Assembly: GCA_029267755.1 (NCBI GenBank)
Contig: JAJUHS010000003.1
Span: 1 to 43,629 of the forward strand
Reading direction: 5' to 3'
Length of the DNA: 43,629 nt
Source: Clostridiales bacterium
GTDB lineage: Bacteria; Bacillota; Clostridia; Oscillospirales; Oscillospiraceae
The translations under genes and the position numbers were made by a program. Position 1 is the stretch's first letter, and each line of letters starts with the position of its first letter. The notes below the pieces were generated by a model, which saw only the letters and a program-made list of their open reading frames with translations, did no database searches and was not told where the DNA came from. Below, in pieces: positions 1 to 8,118 of this stretch.

Positions 1-1
1 G

Positions 2-3000
2 TTGGGCGAGCAGAGCACAAGGAACCTTCGCGGCAGCAAGATGGAGGACGTTATTTTCGGCGGCACTCAGCGCCGAAGCCAGCTGGGCTTTGCCCAGGTT
101 TCGCTTATTCTTGACAATACCGACGGGCTGTTTGGCGTTGAAGGCCCGGAGGTAATGATTACGAGACGATATTACCGCAGCGGCGAAAGCGAATATTATA
201 TAAACAAGCAGTCCGTTCGTCTTAAGGATATTTATGAGCTTCTTATGGATACCGGCCTCGGCAAGGAAGGCTACTCGATAATAGGACAGGGCAGGATTGA
301 TGACATACTGTCGGAGAAAAGTACTGACAGGCGTGAGATATTCGAGGAAGCCGCCGGAATTTCGCGCTTTCGCCACCGCAAGGAGGAGGCCGAAAGAAAG
401 CTTCAGCGCACAGACGAGAATCTTCTTCGAATAAACGATAAGATTTCCGAGCTTGAAATTCAGATAGAGCCTCTTCGAAAGCAGGCGGAGACGGCAAAAA
501 AGTATATCGTCCTGCGTGATGAGCTGCGCGTTATCGAGGTTTCGGTGTGGCTTGATACCCTCGAAAGGCTGAAGCAGTCCACCACGAAGCTTGAAAACGA
601 TTTTGCCGCGGCCAGGGAACAGCTTGACAGCGAGCATAAGAGAATGGAAGCTCTTTACGCCGATGCGGAACGCTATACGGAGCTGATGCGCGAAAAGGAC
701 GTAGAAGCGGAAGCATTGAGAGAGAAGATATCCGGACTCGAATCGGCCTCGGCAGAGCTTGATAGCGCCCTCGCGGTGCTTAACGCAAATCTTACGAACA
801 ACTTCGAAAGAATCGGTAGGATAGAGTCCGAGCTTTCAGAGCAGGAGGACAGGGCCTCCGCGCTTTCGAAACAGATTGAGCAGAGACGAATCAGAATAGC
901 AGAAATAGAGGCGGAGAAGGATAAAATTTCTTCCGAGATGCTGTCAGTTACTGCTGAAACCGAGAAAATGAACGCCTCTGCGGGGGAAATCACCTCGCGT
1001 ATGAGCGAATTGATGCGCAATGCAGAGTCGGAAGCTTCGTTGGCGGGAGAGGCGAAGGAAAGGCTATCGGCTCTCGCTTCGGGCATGCAGGAGCTTTGCG
1101 ACCGCGAAAATTCTCTTTCAGTAGAGCTTAATTCGGCGATGCAGCGCATAGAAGCGGAGAAGGCCGAAGCGGCTTCGCGTGAGAAATCGCTTCAGGCCGA
1201 GAGGGAGGAAGCGGTTTCGATATCTAACATAATAAACGGTCACTCGCTGCGCCGGCAGTCGCGGCAAAAAAAATCCGAAGACCTCTCCGATAAGCGGAAC
1301 CGTATTATAATGGAGCAAAACGCGCTTCGCTCGCGCATTTCGATGCTGAAGGAAATGGAAAAGGAGTTTGAAGGCTACTCCAAATCTGTCAAAATAGTCA
1401 TGCAGGAAAGCGACAGGGGCACACTTAAGAATATACATGGTCCGATAGCCAACCTTGTTAAGACTGCGGACAGATATGCCCTCGCGATCGAAACCGCGCT
1501 TGGCGCTTCTATGCAGAGCATTATCGTCGACCGCGAGGAGGACGCAAAAGCCGCTGTCATGCTACTGAAGCGCAGGGACGGAGGCAGAGCCACCTTCATG
1601 CCTGTTTCCTCGATTCGCGGAAGCCTGCTAAGGGAGCAGGGACTGGAAAACGAGGACGGCTTTGAGGGGCTGGCCGTAAACCTCGTCGGCTTCAATAAGA
1701 GGTACGAGCAGATTTTTATGAACCTTCTAGGACGCACCGCTGTTGTCGAAGATATGGACTGCGCAATCGCAATAGCGAGGAAGTATTCGAACCGGTTCCG
1801 AATTGTCACGCTCGACGGACAGGTCGTAAATGCGGGCGGTTCCATTACCGGCGGCAGCGCATCGAAAAATGCCGGAATTCTTTCAAGGTCGAACGAGATT
1901 GTTCGTCTTTCCGAAGAAGAGAAAAAACTTACCCGGGAGTTGTCCGCAGTCGAAGCGGAGTATAACGAGGCGCAGAGGGAGCTTAGTGCCGTAACTTACG
2001 AGCTTGAGCAGGCCGAGGCCGAAAGACGGCGCTTTGAGGATAACATTCTTAAGATGGAGTCCGAGCTTTCGCAGCACAGGCTGCTTATTTCCGCATTGGA
2101 GGACAACTGTGCAACCATAAAATTAAGCATTGAAAATATTTCTGAAAGAATAGCAAAAAGCGAAATTGATATTACTCAGACCCGCGCCTCCATTGCCGAG
2201 CATGAAAGGCGGGCTTCCGAATACAGGGCGCAGGCAGACAAGCTTACCGAGGGCCGAGAGGAGCTTGCCGCCCTTGCCACAGCGCTTTCGGACAAGCTGT
2301 CCGGGCTTAGAACAAAGCTTGCTACACTCGAAGCGGAGCGCAGCGCGACGGATACCGCAGTTTCAGAGCTTGATCTCCTTAACAAGAACATAATCGGCGA
2401 CAGGGAACAGCGCTTAAGCGCGATTGACGAGCTTAAGTCCCAAAGCGAGCTCATAGTCGCGCAAACAAAGGAGCGCGAGGCTAAGCTTGCCGAAGTAAGA
2501 AACAAAATTGCCGAGAATAAAAACAGACTTTCGGAAACAATAAATCAAAAATTGAGCCTGGAGGCTGAACGCACAAAGGCGGAGAAGGAAAGCCAGGAAA
2601 AGAACAGGCTGATTTTAGACCTCGAAAAGGAATTCTCACGTCTAGAGCAGAAGAAGCTTGCCGCGGACATGGAGGAAAAGCAAATTGTTGACAGGCTTTG
2701 GGACACTTACGGTCTCAGCCGAACCTCAGCCGAGTCGATAAGAACCGAGCTTGAAAGCATTCAGAAGGCCCAGCGCCGCATCGCGGAGCTTAAACGCGAT
2801 ATAAGTTCGCTCGGAACCCCGAATCTAGGCGCTGTCGAAGAATATGAGCGGGTGGGCGAGCGTTACGAGTACCTCGTTTCCCAGCGGAACGACGTTCAGA
2901 GCGCAAAATCGGAAATCGAGCGCATAATAAGGAACATTACCTCCGAAATGAAGAGCATTTTCGCAAGAGAGTTCGAAGCTATCAACGAGCGCTTTAAGGA

Positions 3001-3430
3001 AACATTTGCGGAGCTATTCGGAGGCGGAAAGGCCTCTCTCGAGCTTGAAGACGAGGAGGATATCCTTAACTGCGGTATAGAAATCAGGGTGCAGCCGCCC
3101 GGAAAGTCGCTCAGGTCGCTAACTCTTTTGTCTGGAGGGGAGAAGGCCTTTGTTGCCATTGCGCTGTACTTCGCGATACTTAAGGTGCGGCCTACGCCAT
3201 TTTGCGTAATGGATGAGATTGAGGCCGCGCTGGATGACGCGAATGTTTCGCGCTTCGCGGAATATATGCGGAGAATGTCCGATAAGACTCAGTTCATCGT
3301 AATTACCCACAGACGCGGCACAATGGAGGAGGCGGACGTACTTTACGGCGTCACCATGCAGGAGCAGGGTGTATCGAAGATACTCAGCGTAAACCTTGAG
3401 GAAGCGGAAAAGGAAATACTGACGGCTTAG
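2..3430 (+). CDS. smc: Chromosome segregation ATPase SMC (5' end cut by window)
   Basis: SMC forms the ring-shaped condensin that compacts and segregates chromosomes together with ScpA and ScpB. The reading frame is open from the first base. The track's 'M' at base 2 is an internal TTG within the conserved VLGEQS stretch, so the true start and the Walker A loop lie outside the window. Visible in order are the end of the N-terminal ATPase half (KMEDVIFGGT), a long Glu/Lys/Arg-rich coiled coil, a hinge at about residues 473-620 of this fragment (HGPIANLV through GSITGGSAS), a second coiled coil, and the C-terminal ATPase half with the ABC signature LSGGEK near 1043-1048 and Walker B FCVMDEIEAALDD near 1067-1079. 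About 1142 residues remain of a family that is usually near 1180. It is followed 10 bases later by ftsY, the common Firmicutes order. Confidence 0.97.
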   Translation: MGEQSTRNLRGSKMEDVIFGGTQRRSQLGFAQVSLILDNTDGLFGVEGPEVMITRRYYRSGESEYYINKQSVRLKDIYELLMDTGLGKEGYSIIGQGRIDDILSEKSTDRREIFEEAAGISRFRHRKEEAERKLQRTDENLLRINDKISELEIQIEPLRKQAETAKKYIVLRDELRVIEVSVWLDTLERLKQSTTKLENDFAAAREQLDSEHKRMEALYADAERYTELMREKDVEAEALREKISGLESASAELDSALAVLNANLTNNFERIGRIESELSEQEDRASALSKQIEQRRIRIAEIEAEKDKISSEMLSVTAETEKMNASAGEITSRMSELMRNAESEASLAGEAKERLSALASGMQELCDRENSLSVELNSAMQRIEAEKAEAASREKSLQAEREEAVSISNIINGHSLRRQSRQKKSEDLSDKRNRIIMEQNALRSRISMLKEMEKEFEGYSKSVKIVMQESDRGTLKNIHGPIANLVKTADRYALAIETALGASMQSIIVDREEDAKAAVMLLKRRDGGRATFMPVSSIRGSLLREQGLENEDGFEGLAVNLVGFNKRYEQIFMNLLGRTAVVEDMDCAIAIARKYSNRFRIVTLDGQVVNAGGSITGGSASKNAGILSRSNEIVRLSEEEKKLTRELSAVEAEYNEAQRELSAVTYELEQAEAERRRFEDNILKMESELSQHRLLISALEDNCATIKLSIENISERIAKSEIDITQTRASIAEHERRASEYRAQADKLTEGREELAALATALSDKLSGLRTKLATLEAERSATDTAVSELDLLNKNIIGDREQRLSAIDELKSQSELIVAQTKEREAKLAEVRNKIAENKNRLSETINQKLSLEAERTKAEKESQEKNRLILDLEKEFSRLEQKKLAADMEEKQIVDRLWDTYGLSRTSAESIRTELESIQKAQRRIAELKRDISSLGTPNLGAVEEYERVGERYEYLVSQRNDVQSAKSEIERIIRNITSEMKSIFAREFEAINERFKETFAELFGGGKASLELEDEEDILNCGIEIRVQPPGKSLRSLTLLSGGEKAFVAIALYFAILKVRPTPFCVMDEIEAALDDANVSRFAEYMRRMSDKTQFIVITHRRGTMEEADVLYGVTMQEQGVSKILSVNLEEAEKEILTA

Positions 3431-3440
3431 GAGAAGAAGC

Positions 3441-4349
3441 ATGGCTTTTTTTGATAAAATAAAAGAGGGACTGGCAAAGACAAGGAAAAACATTTCCGTG
3501 CAGCTGCAGGGAATGTTTGACTCTTTTACCGGTGCAAACGAAGAATTTTTTGAGGAGCTTGAGGAAACGCTTATACTTGCGGACCTGGGGGCTGAACTTG
3601 CGGTACGCTCGGTGGAAAGACTGCGCGAGATCACTAAGCAGCGGGGACTTCACGGTGCGGAAGAGCTTCGCGACGCACTCTCAGAAATACTGCTGGATGT
3701 GCTGAAAGTTGAGGACGAGGGAATCAAACTCCGGACCAGGCCTTCGGTAATTCTGATGATAGGCGTAAACGGAGTCGGAAAGACAACCACAATAGGAAAG
3801 CTTGCGACACGCTATATTAAGGAAGGAAAACGCGTGCTTCTCTGCGCCGGGGATACCTTCCGCGCGGCGGCGGCCGAACAGCTTGCCGTGTGGGCCGATA
3901 GGTCGGGCGCAGATATCGTGCGGCAGTCCGAGGGCTCGGATCCGGCGTCCGTCGTATTCGATGCGATAAATGCCGCCAAGGCGAGAGGCACGGATATCGT
4001 AATCTGCGATACCGCCGGAAGGCTCCACAACAAGCAGAATCTTATGAACGAGCTTAGTAAGATAAGCAGGATTATAAGCCGGGAGCTTCCCGACTGCGAC
4101 CGGGAGACCCTGCTGGTGCTTGATGCGACAACTGGGCAAAACGGACTCATACAGGCTAAGCAGTTCAGGGAAGCCGCAGGAGTTACGGGGCTTGTCCTCA
4201 CAAAGCTGGACGGTACCGCAAGAGGCGGCATAGTGTTCGCCATTGCCGACGAGCTTAACCTGCCGGTAAGGTATGTGGGAGTGGGCGAGCAGGCGGACGA
4301 TCTTATTGATTTTAATCCGAACGAGTTCGTAAATGCGCTTTTGAGGTGA
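3441..4349 (+). CDS. ftsY: Signal recognition particle receptor FtsY
   Basis: FtsY is the membrane-associated GTPase that docks the SRP (Ffh plus 4.5S RNA) and its nascent chain at the SecYEG translocon. The 302-residue protein has a short N-terminal part, so the acidic A domain is minimal, as in many Firmicutes. The NG domain follows: G1 loop GVNGVGKTT at 108-116, DTFRAAAAEQL, the DTAGR G3 motif at 190-194, TKLDG G4 at 254-258, and the closing GEQADDLIDFNP that is typical of FtsY rather than Ffh. The ATG is preceded by GGAGAAGAAGC, a usable ribosome site immediately after the smc stop. Its stop overlaps the ribosome site of the next gene, so smc, ftsY and rdgB are probably cotranscribed. Confidence 0.98.
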   Translation: MAFFDKIKEGLAKTRKNISVQLQGMFDSFTGANEEFFEELEETLILADLGAELAVRSVERLREITKQRGLHGAEELRDALSEILLDVLKVEDEGIKLRTRPSVILMIGVNGVGKTTTIGKLATRYIKEGKRVLLCAGDTFRAAAAEQLAVWADRSGADIVRQSEGSDPASVVFDAINAAKARGTDIVICDTAGRLHNKQNLMNELSKISRIISRELPDCDRETLLVLDATTGQNGLIQAKQFREAAGVTGLVLTKLDGTARGGIVFAIADELNLPVRYVGVGEQADDLIDFNPNEFVNALLR

Positions 4350-4351
4350 AT

Positions 4352-4945
4352 ATGAAGTTTGTATTGGCGAGCAACAATCCCAAAAAGCTTATAGAGCTTC
4401 GTGCGATTTTATCCGGCCTGGGCATCGACGTAATATCGCAAGACGAGGCCGGTGTGCAGATTGAAGTCGAGGAAACCGGATCTACGTTCGAGGAAAACGC
4501 GATCCTTAAGGCAGAGGCTGTAATGGGGGCAGCGGGAATTCCGGCTATTGCCGACGACTCAGGGCTTTGTGTCGACGCCCTTGGAGGGGCGCCGGGCATA
4601 TATTCCGCCCGATATGGAGGCAAAGGCTGCAAAAGCGATTTCGAGCGCTGCGAGTTTTTGCTCCGCAATATGCGGGGTGAGGAAAACCGCAAGGCCGAGT
4701 TTATCTCCACAATAGCCTGCATTTTTCCAGACGGCAGGACGATAACCGCAAGGGGAGCCTGCCGGGGAGAAATACTGAAAGCGCCGAGGGGATCAGGCGG
4801 TTTTGGATATGACCCGGTGTTTTTTTTGCCGGAGTTTGGAGTGACAATGGCCGAAATGCCGGCTGAGCTGAAAAATAAAATATCACACAGAGCCAGAGCA
4901 CTGCATGAATTCAGGGATAAACTGGGAAAAATAGACTTAAAATAA
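4352..4945 (+). CDS. rdgB: XTP/dITP diphosphatase (RdgB/HAM1 family)
   Basis: This enzyme hydrolyses non-canonical purine nucleotides (XTP, dITP, ITP) to monophosphates and pyrophosphate, so they are not built into nucleic acid. Family motifs are all present: the N-terminal nucleotide loop LASNNPKKL, FEENAILKAEA, the catalytic IADDSGL (Asp68-Asp69), GAPGIYSARYGG, FGYDPVFF and SHRARAL. The length of 197 residues is standard. The ORF track begins at a GTG at 4346, but GAGGTGA there reads better as the ribosome site for the ATG at 4352, and the family normally starts just before the FVLASNN strand. The ribosome site overlaps the ftsY stop, which suggests translational coupling. Confidence 0.97.
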   Translation: MKFVLASNNPKKLIELRAILSGLGIDVISQDEAGVQIEVEETGSTFEENAILKAEAVMGAAGIPAIADDSGLCVDALGGAPGIYSARYGGKGCKSDFERCEFLLRNMRGEENRKAEFISTIACIFPDGRTITARGACRGEILKAPRGSGGFGYDPVFFLPEFGVTMAEMPAELKNKISHRARALHEFRDKLGKIDLK

Positions 4946-4961
4946 AAGGAAGATTGCAAAC

Positions 4962-5255
4962 ATGCTTACAGGTAAACAGAGGGCCTATCTTCGCTCACTT
5001 GCGAACAAGGAGGATACGATAGTCCATATCGGCAAGGGCGGGATAACCGACAATATCGTAAAGCAGGCAGAGGACGCGCTCAAAGCCCGTGAGCTTATAA
5101 AGTGCCGCGTGCTTGAGAATTCGCTTTTGTCCGCAAGGGAGGCCTGCGACGAAATGGCGGCGCGTACATCTTCCGAGCCAGTGCAGGTGATAGGTACAAG
5201 GTTCGTTTTGTATAAGAGAAATCCCGAAAAGCCGATGATAGAGATTAAAGTATAA
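4962..5255 (+). CDS. yhbY: CRM-domain RNA-binding protein YhbY
   Basis: This is a 97-residue single-domain protein of the CRS1/YhbY (CRM) family, which binds RNA and associates with the pre-50S ribosomal particle. It matches the family over its whole length: LTGKQRAYLRSLA at the start, the GxxG-type RNA-binding loop in HIGKGGIT, a central helix with ALKARELIKCRVL, and a C-terminal strand VLYKRNPEKP. The ribosome site is AAGGAAG before the ATG. It lies 16 bases after rdgB and upstream of nadD, the yhbY-nadD-yqeK-rsfS arrangement known from Bacillus subtilis, and is probably part of the same transcript. Sixty-nine bases without a clear terminator separate it from nadD. Confidence 0.96.
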   Translation: MLTGKQRAYLRSLANKEDTIVHIGKGGITDNIVKQAEDALKARELIKCRVLENSLLSAREACDEMAARTSSEPVQVIGTRFVLYKRNPEKPMIEIKV

Positions 5256-5325
5256 TATTTTGCGCTCCGGGTCGGCATTTCTGCCGGCCGCAGTATTTTG
5301 ATAAAGATATGGCGGGGGTTTTGGT

Positions 5326-6510
5326 ATGGATGTTTCGGATACGGAGAAGATCGGAATCTTGGGGGGGACTTTCAATCCCGTCCATATCGGGCATATCGGT
5401 GCGTCAAAGCTTGCGGCTGAGCGTCTGGGCCTGAAAAAGCTTATTTTTATTCCCAACTTGACCCCTCCGCACAAGGAGCTGCCGGAAGAAACGGCGCCCG
5501 CCGAGATGCGCCTTGAAATGCTGAGGCTTGCCGTCGGGGATATGGAGGAAGCCGAGGTTTCCGATATCGAAATAAAGCGCGGCGGCGTCAGCTATACGGC
5601 GGATACGGTAGAGCTTCTAAAAAAGCGATATCCTGATGCGGAATTCTGGCTTCTTCTCGGCAACGATATGCTTTCGTCCTTTGAACAATGGTACAGATTT
5701 GAGTGGCTTTGCGAAAACGTATCCTTATGTGCCCTCTCAAGGTACAATGACGGCGGAGAACAGAAAGCGGCTGCGGACAGGCTCCGGGAAAAATACGGAG
5801 CAAGAATTGAGTTTGCCGGAAACGATACCACCGAGATATCATCGACCGATATCCGTGAAATGCTGAAAAAACGCGGCGGACGCAGGTTCCTTATGCCCGG
5901 TGTTTATGATTATATAGTAAAAAACAGGCTGTACGGCGTTAAGCCTGAATTTGACTGGCTGCGCGCAAAAGCTATGGAAATGCTTGAGCCAAAGCGCATT
6001 TCCCATGTAATGGGCTGCGAAAGCGAGGCCGTAGCCTTGGCTGAGCGCTGGCATGCCGACAAGGATGACGCGAGATGCGCCGCCATTTTACACGACATAA
6101 CGAAGAAGCTGGACTTAAATGAGCAGTTGATAATATGCCGCAAGTATGGTATTATGACAGATGCTGTCGAAATGCGGGAGGTAAAGCTGCTCCATTCAAA
6201 GACAGGAGCCGCGCTGGCGGGCGATATTTTCGGAATGCCTGAGGCAGTATGCGACGCGATAAGGTGGCATACAACGGGCAAGGCAGACATGTCGCTTCTG
6301 GAAAAGATTATATACTTGGCCGATTACATAGAGCCGGGCAGGGAATTCGACGGCGTGGGCGCCTTGAGGGAGCTCGCGTACCGTGATTTGGATGCCGCTA
6401 TGCTTTTGGGGCTTGAAATGAGCGAGGCCGAGATAAGGGAGCGCGGAAAAGCAGTCCATCGCAATACGTTATCGGCAATAGAGTACCTTAAAAGGAGCAT
6501 AAAGGCATAA
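5326..6510 (+). CDS. nadD: NadD-YqeK fusion: nicotinate-nucleotide adenylyltransferase with HD-domain Ap4A hydrolase
   Basis: This 394-residue protein joins two enzymes that are usually separate neighbouring genes. Residues about 1-200 are NadD, which makes nicotinic acid adenine dinucleotide from nicotinate mononucleotide and ATP. The nucleotidyltransferase signature GGTFNPVHIGH is at 13-23 and ISSTDIR at 171-177. Residues about 205-394 are YqeK, an HD-superfamily diadenosine tetraphosphate hydrolase: metal-binding His227 in the ISHVMG helix, the HD pair His256-Asp257 (ILHDITKK), HSKTGAALA, IRWHTTG and the family-typical LADYIEPGREF. Both sets of catalytic residues look intact, so both activities are likely. 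No stop or frameshift lies between the halves. The next gene starts inside its stop codon (TAATG). Such fusions occur in some Clostridia, so this is unusual but not unique. Confidence 0.95.
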   Translation: MDVSDTEKIGILGGTFNPVHIGHIGASKLAAERLGLKKLIFIPNLTPPHKELPEETAPAEMRLEMLRLAVGDMEEAEVSDIEIKRGGVSYTADTVELLKKRYPDAEFWLLLGNDMLSSFEQWYRFEWLCENVSLCALSRYNDGGEQKAAADRLREKYGARIEFAGNDTTEISSTDIREMLKKRGGRRFLMPGVYDYIVKNRLYGVKPEFDWLRAKAMEMLEPKRISHVMGCESEAVALAERWHADKDDARCAAILHDITKKLDLNEQLIICRKYGIMTDAVEMREVKLLHSKTGAALAGDIFGMPEAVCDAIRWHTTGKADMSLLEKIIYLADYIEPGREFDGVGALRELAYRDLDAAMLLGLEMSEAEIRERGKAVHRNTLSAIEYLKRSIKA

Positions 6511-7676
6511 TGAAGCTTTATGGCAATAGCCGCGGTAAAAAGAACCCGAACAGATATAACGATGATTCATTCGATGAATATAGACCAGGAAGAACTCCGG
6601 AAGAGCGCGCCGAAATCGAAAGAATGATAGCTAGGTATCAGAAGATAAAACGGCGCAGGAGAATCATAACATTAAGCGTGATATTAATTCTGGCTGCGGC
6701 CGGCTTTATTCTATGGAAGAGCTTCATACGTCCGCCGGAAATTCCGGACCCCACTCCCGAGCCTACCGCGTCCGAAAACATTGCCCCGGGCACTACGCTT
6801 AAAACGGCCTACACAAGAAAGCAGGGCGTATATACCTTCGCTCTTTTAGGAAAGGACGTTGAGGCGGGGCTGACCGACACTATTATGGTCGGTACTTTCG
6901 ACACGGAAAACAGGATACTGAATATAGTGAATATTCCGAGAGACACTCTTTTAAACGTGAAGCGCGAATATAAAAAGGCAAACGGCATGTATTCTCACAA
7001 CGGCAACGATATGGAAAAGGTAAAGGCAGAGCTTAAGGATCTGCTGGGCTATAACATAGACAGCTATATCATTGTCGATATAAAGGCGTTTGAAAAGGTT
7101 GTGGATACAATCGGCGGCGTTGATTTTGACGTGCCGGTCAACATGGATTACGACGACGAAATTCAAAACTTCAGCGTGCACCTTAACGCAGGTTACCAGC
7201 ACCTCGACGGTGAGAAGGCCCTTGGCGTTGTCCGCTTCAGGCAGAATAACGCGGATTCGCCCTACGGAATCGCATATCCTCAGGCGGACATAGACCGCAT
7301 CGCCACTCAGCAGGCCTTCATGAAAGCAGTCGTCAAAAAGTGTTTGTCTATCGGAAACGCCACAAAGGTAAACGAATTTGCGCAGATATTCAAGGAATAT
7401 GTAATAACCGATTTGACGGTCGGAAATATGGCATGGTACGGCCTGCAGTTCTTGAACCTTAAGGCCGAGGATATTAATTTTATGACCATGCCGGAAAAAT
7501 ACGACGATTTCGCAATGGGCATAAACTGCTGCATAATAGAGCTTGACGCATGGCTAGATATGATAAATGCAAACCTTAATCCTTTTAAAGAAAAAATCAA
7601 AACGGAGTCGCTTAACGTGCTGACCCGTAATTCAAAGGGCGTCCTGTATTCGACAAGCGGAAAAATATACGAATAG
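6510..7676 (+). CDS. LytR-CpsA-Psr (LCP) family cell-wall glycopolymer ligase
   Basis: LCP proteins attach undecaprenyl-linked glycopolymers such as teichoic acids or capsule to peptidoglycan on the outer face of the membrane. This one has 388 residues: a charged cytoplasmic N-terminus, one transmembrane helix at about 52-69 preceded by KIKRRRR, a Pro/Thr-rich linker, then the LCP domain. The domain begins with YTFALLGKD and carries the conserved TDTIMVGT, the pyrophosphate-binding NIPRDT, HLDGEKALGVVRFR and the Asp-Arg of ADIDRIATQQ. It overlaps nadD-yqeK by one base and lies 24 bases before rsfS. This nadD/yqeK-LCP-rsfS order recurs in Clostridia. The specific polymer cannot be told from sequence. 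Confidence 0.93.
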   Translation: MKLYGNSRGKKNPNRYNDDSFDEYRPGRTPEERAEIERMIARYQKIKRRRRIITLSVILILAAAGFILWKSFIRPPEIPDPTPEPTASENIAPGTTLKTAYTRKQGVYTFALLGKDVEAGLTDTIMVGTFDTENRILNIVNIPRDTLLNVKREYKKANGMYSHNGNDMEKVKAELKDLLGYNIDSYIIVDIKAFEKVVDTIGGVDFDVPVNMDYDDEIQNFSVHLNAGYQHLDGEKALGVVRFRQNNADSPYGIAYPQADIDRIATQQAFMKAVVKKCLSIGNATKVNEFAQIFKEYVITDLTVGNMAWYGLQFLNLKAEDINFMTMPEKYDDFAMGINCCIIELDAWLDMINANLNPFKEKIKTESLNVLTRNSKGVLYSTSGKIYE

Positions 7677-7700
7677 CAGCTTAGGAGGAAATTTAGGCTT

Positions 7701-8060
7701 ATGATGACTCCCGCGGAAGTAATGAAACTTATCGTAAAAACACTCGACTCGAAAAAGGCGGCCGACATTAAGGTGCTCAAGACCGAAAAGGTTACGATTC
7801 TCGCGGATTATTTTGTAATTTGCACCGCGACATCCTCCACGCACGTCAAAACCCTGTCGGAAGAAACTGACAAGATCCTCAGCGAGAACGGCGAGGCGCC
7901 GCTTCGAACCGAGGGATACCGCGGGGGCGGCTGGGTACTTGTCGATTTTGGCTGCGTTATAGTTCATATTTTCACTGACGAGGTTCGCAAGTTCTACGCT
8001 CTCGAGCGGCTGTGGGGCGATGCCGAGCCCGTGGATATATCCGGTTTTCTTACCGAATAA
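7701..8060 (+). CDS. rsfS: Ribosomal silencing factor RsfS (Iojap family)
   Basis: RsfS binds ribosomal protein uL14 and blocks 30S-50S joining when nutrients are low. The 119-residue protein has the whole Iojap domain: [26 protein letters not shown], the Gly-rich [14 protein letters not shown] and [23 protein letters not shown]. An AGGAGG lies 12 bases before the first ATG. A second ATG follows directly, so the exact start is uncertain by one codon. It ends the yhbY-nadD-yqeK-LCP-rsfS block. The following leuS ORF in the track appears to overlap it, but that overlap comes only from a start placed too far upstream. Confidence 0.96.
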   Translation: MMTPAEVMKLIVKTLDSKKAADIKVLKTEKVTILADYFVICTATSSTHVKTLSEETDKILSENGEAPLRTEGYRGGGWVLVDFGCVIVHIFTDEVRKFYALERLWGDAEPVDISGFLTE

Positions 8061-8118
8061 GCGAAAGGCGGCAGCCTTAAATATACAGCACGATTCCACT
8101 GAAAGAGAAGTGTTTGAG

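Noticed and set aside
2176-2505. Minus-strand ORFs across smc (and similar antisense ORFs over most genes)
   Set aside because: They are Ser/Leu-rich shadows of a coding strand, without ribosome sites or recognisable domains.
5256-5325. Hairpin GTCGGCA/TGCCGGC as a terminator between yhbY and nadD
   Set aside because: The stem has a G-U pair and no T-run follows it; the two genes are probably cotranscribed.
8020-8118. N-terminal extension of leuS in the ORF track
   Set aside because: The extra 33 residues overlap rsfS and match nothing in LeuS; the ATG at 8119 gives the family start.
8061-8118. T-box leader before leuS
   Set aside because: Only 58 bases are available and there is no specifier/antiterminator structure or terminator.
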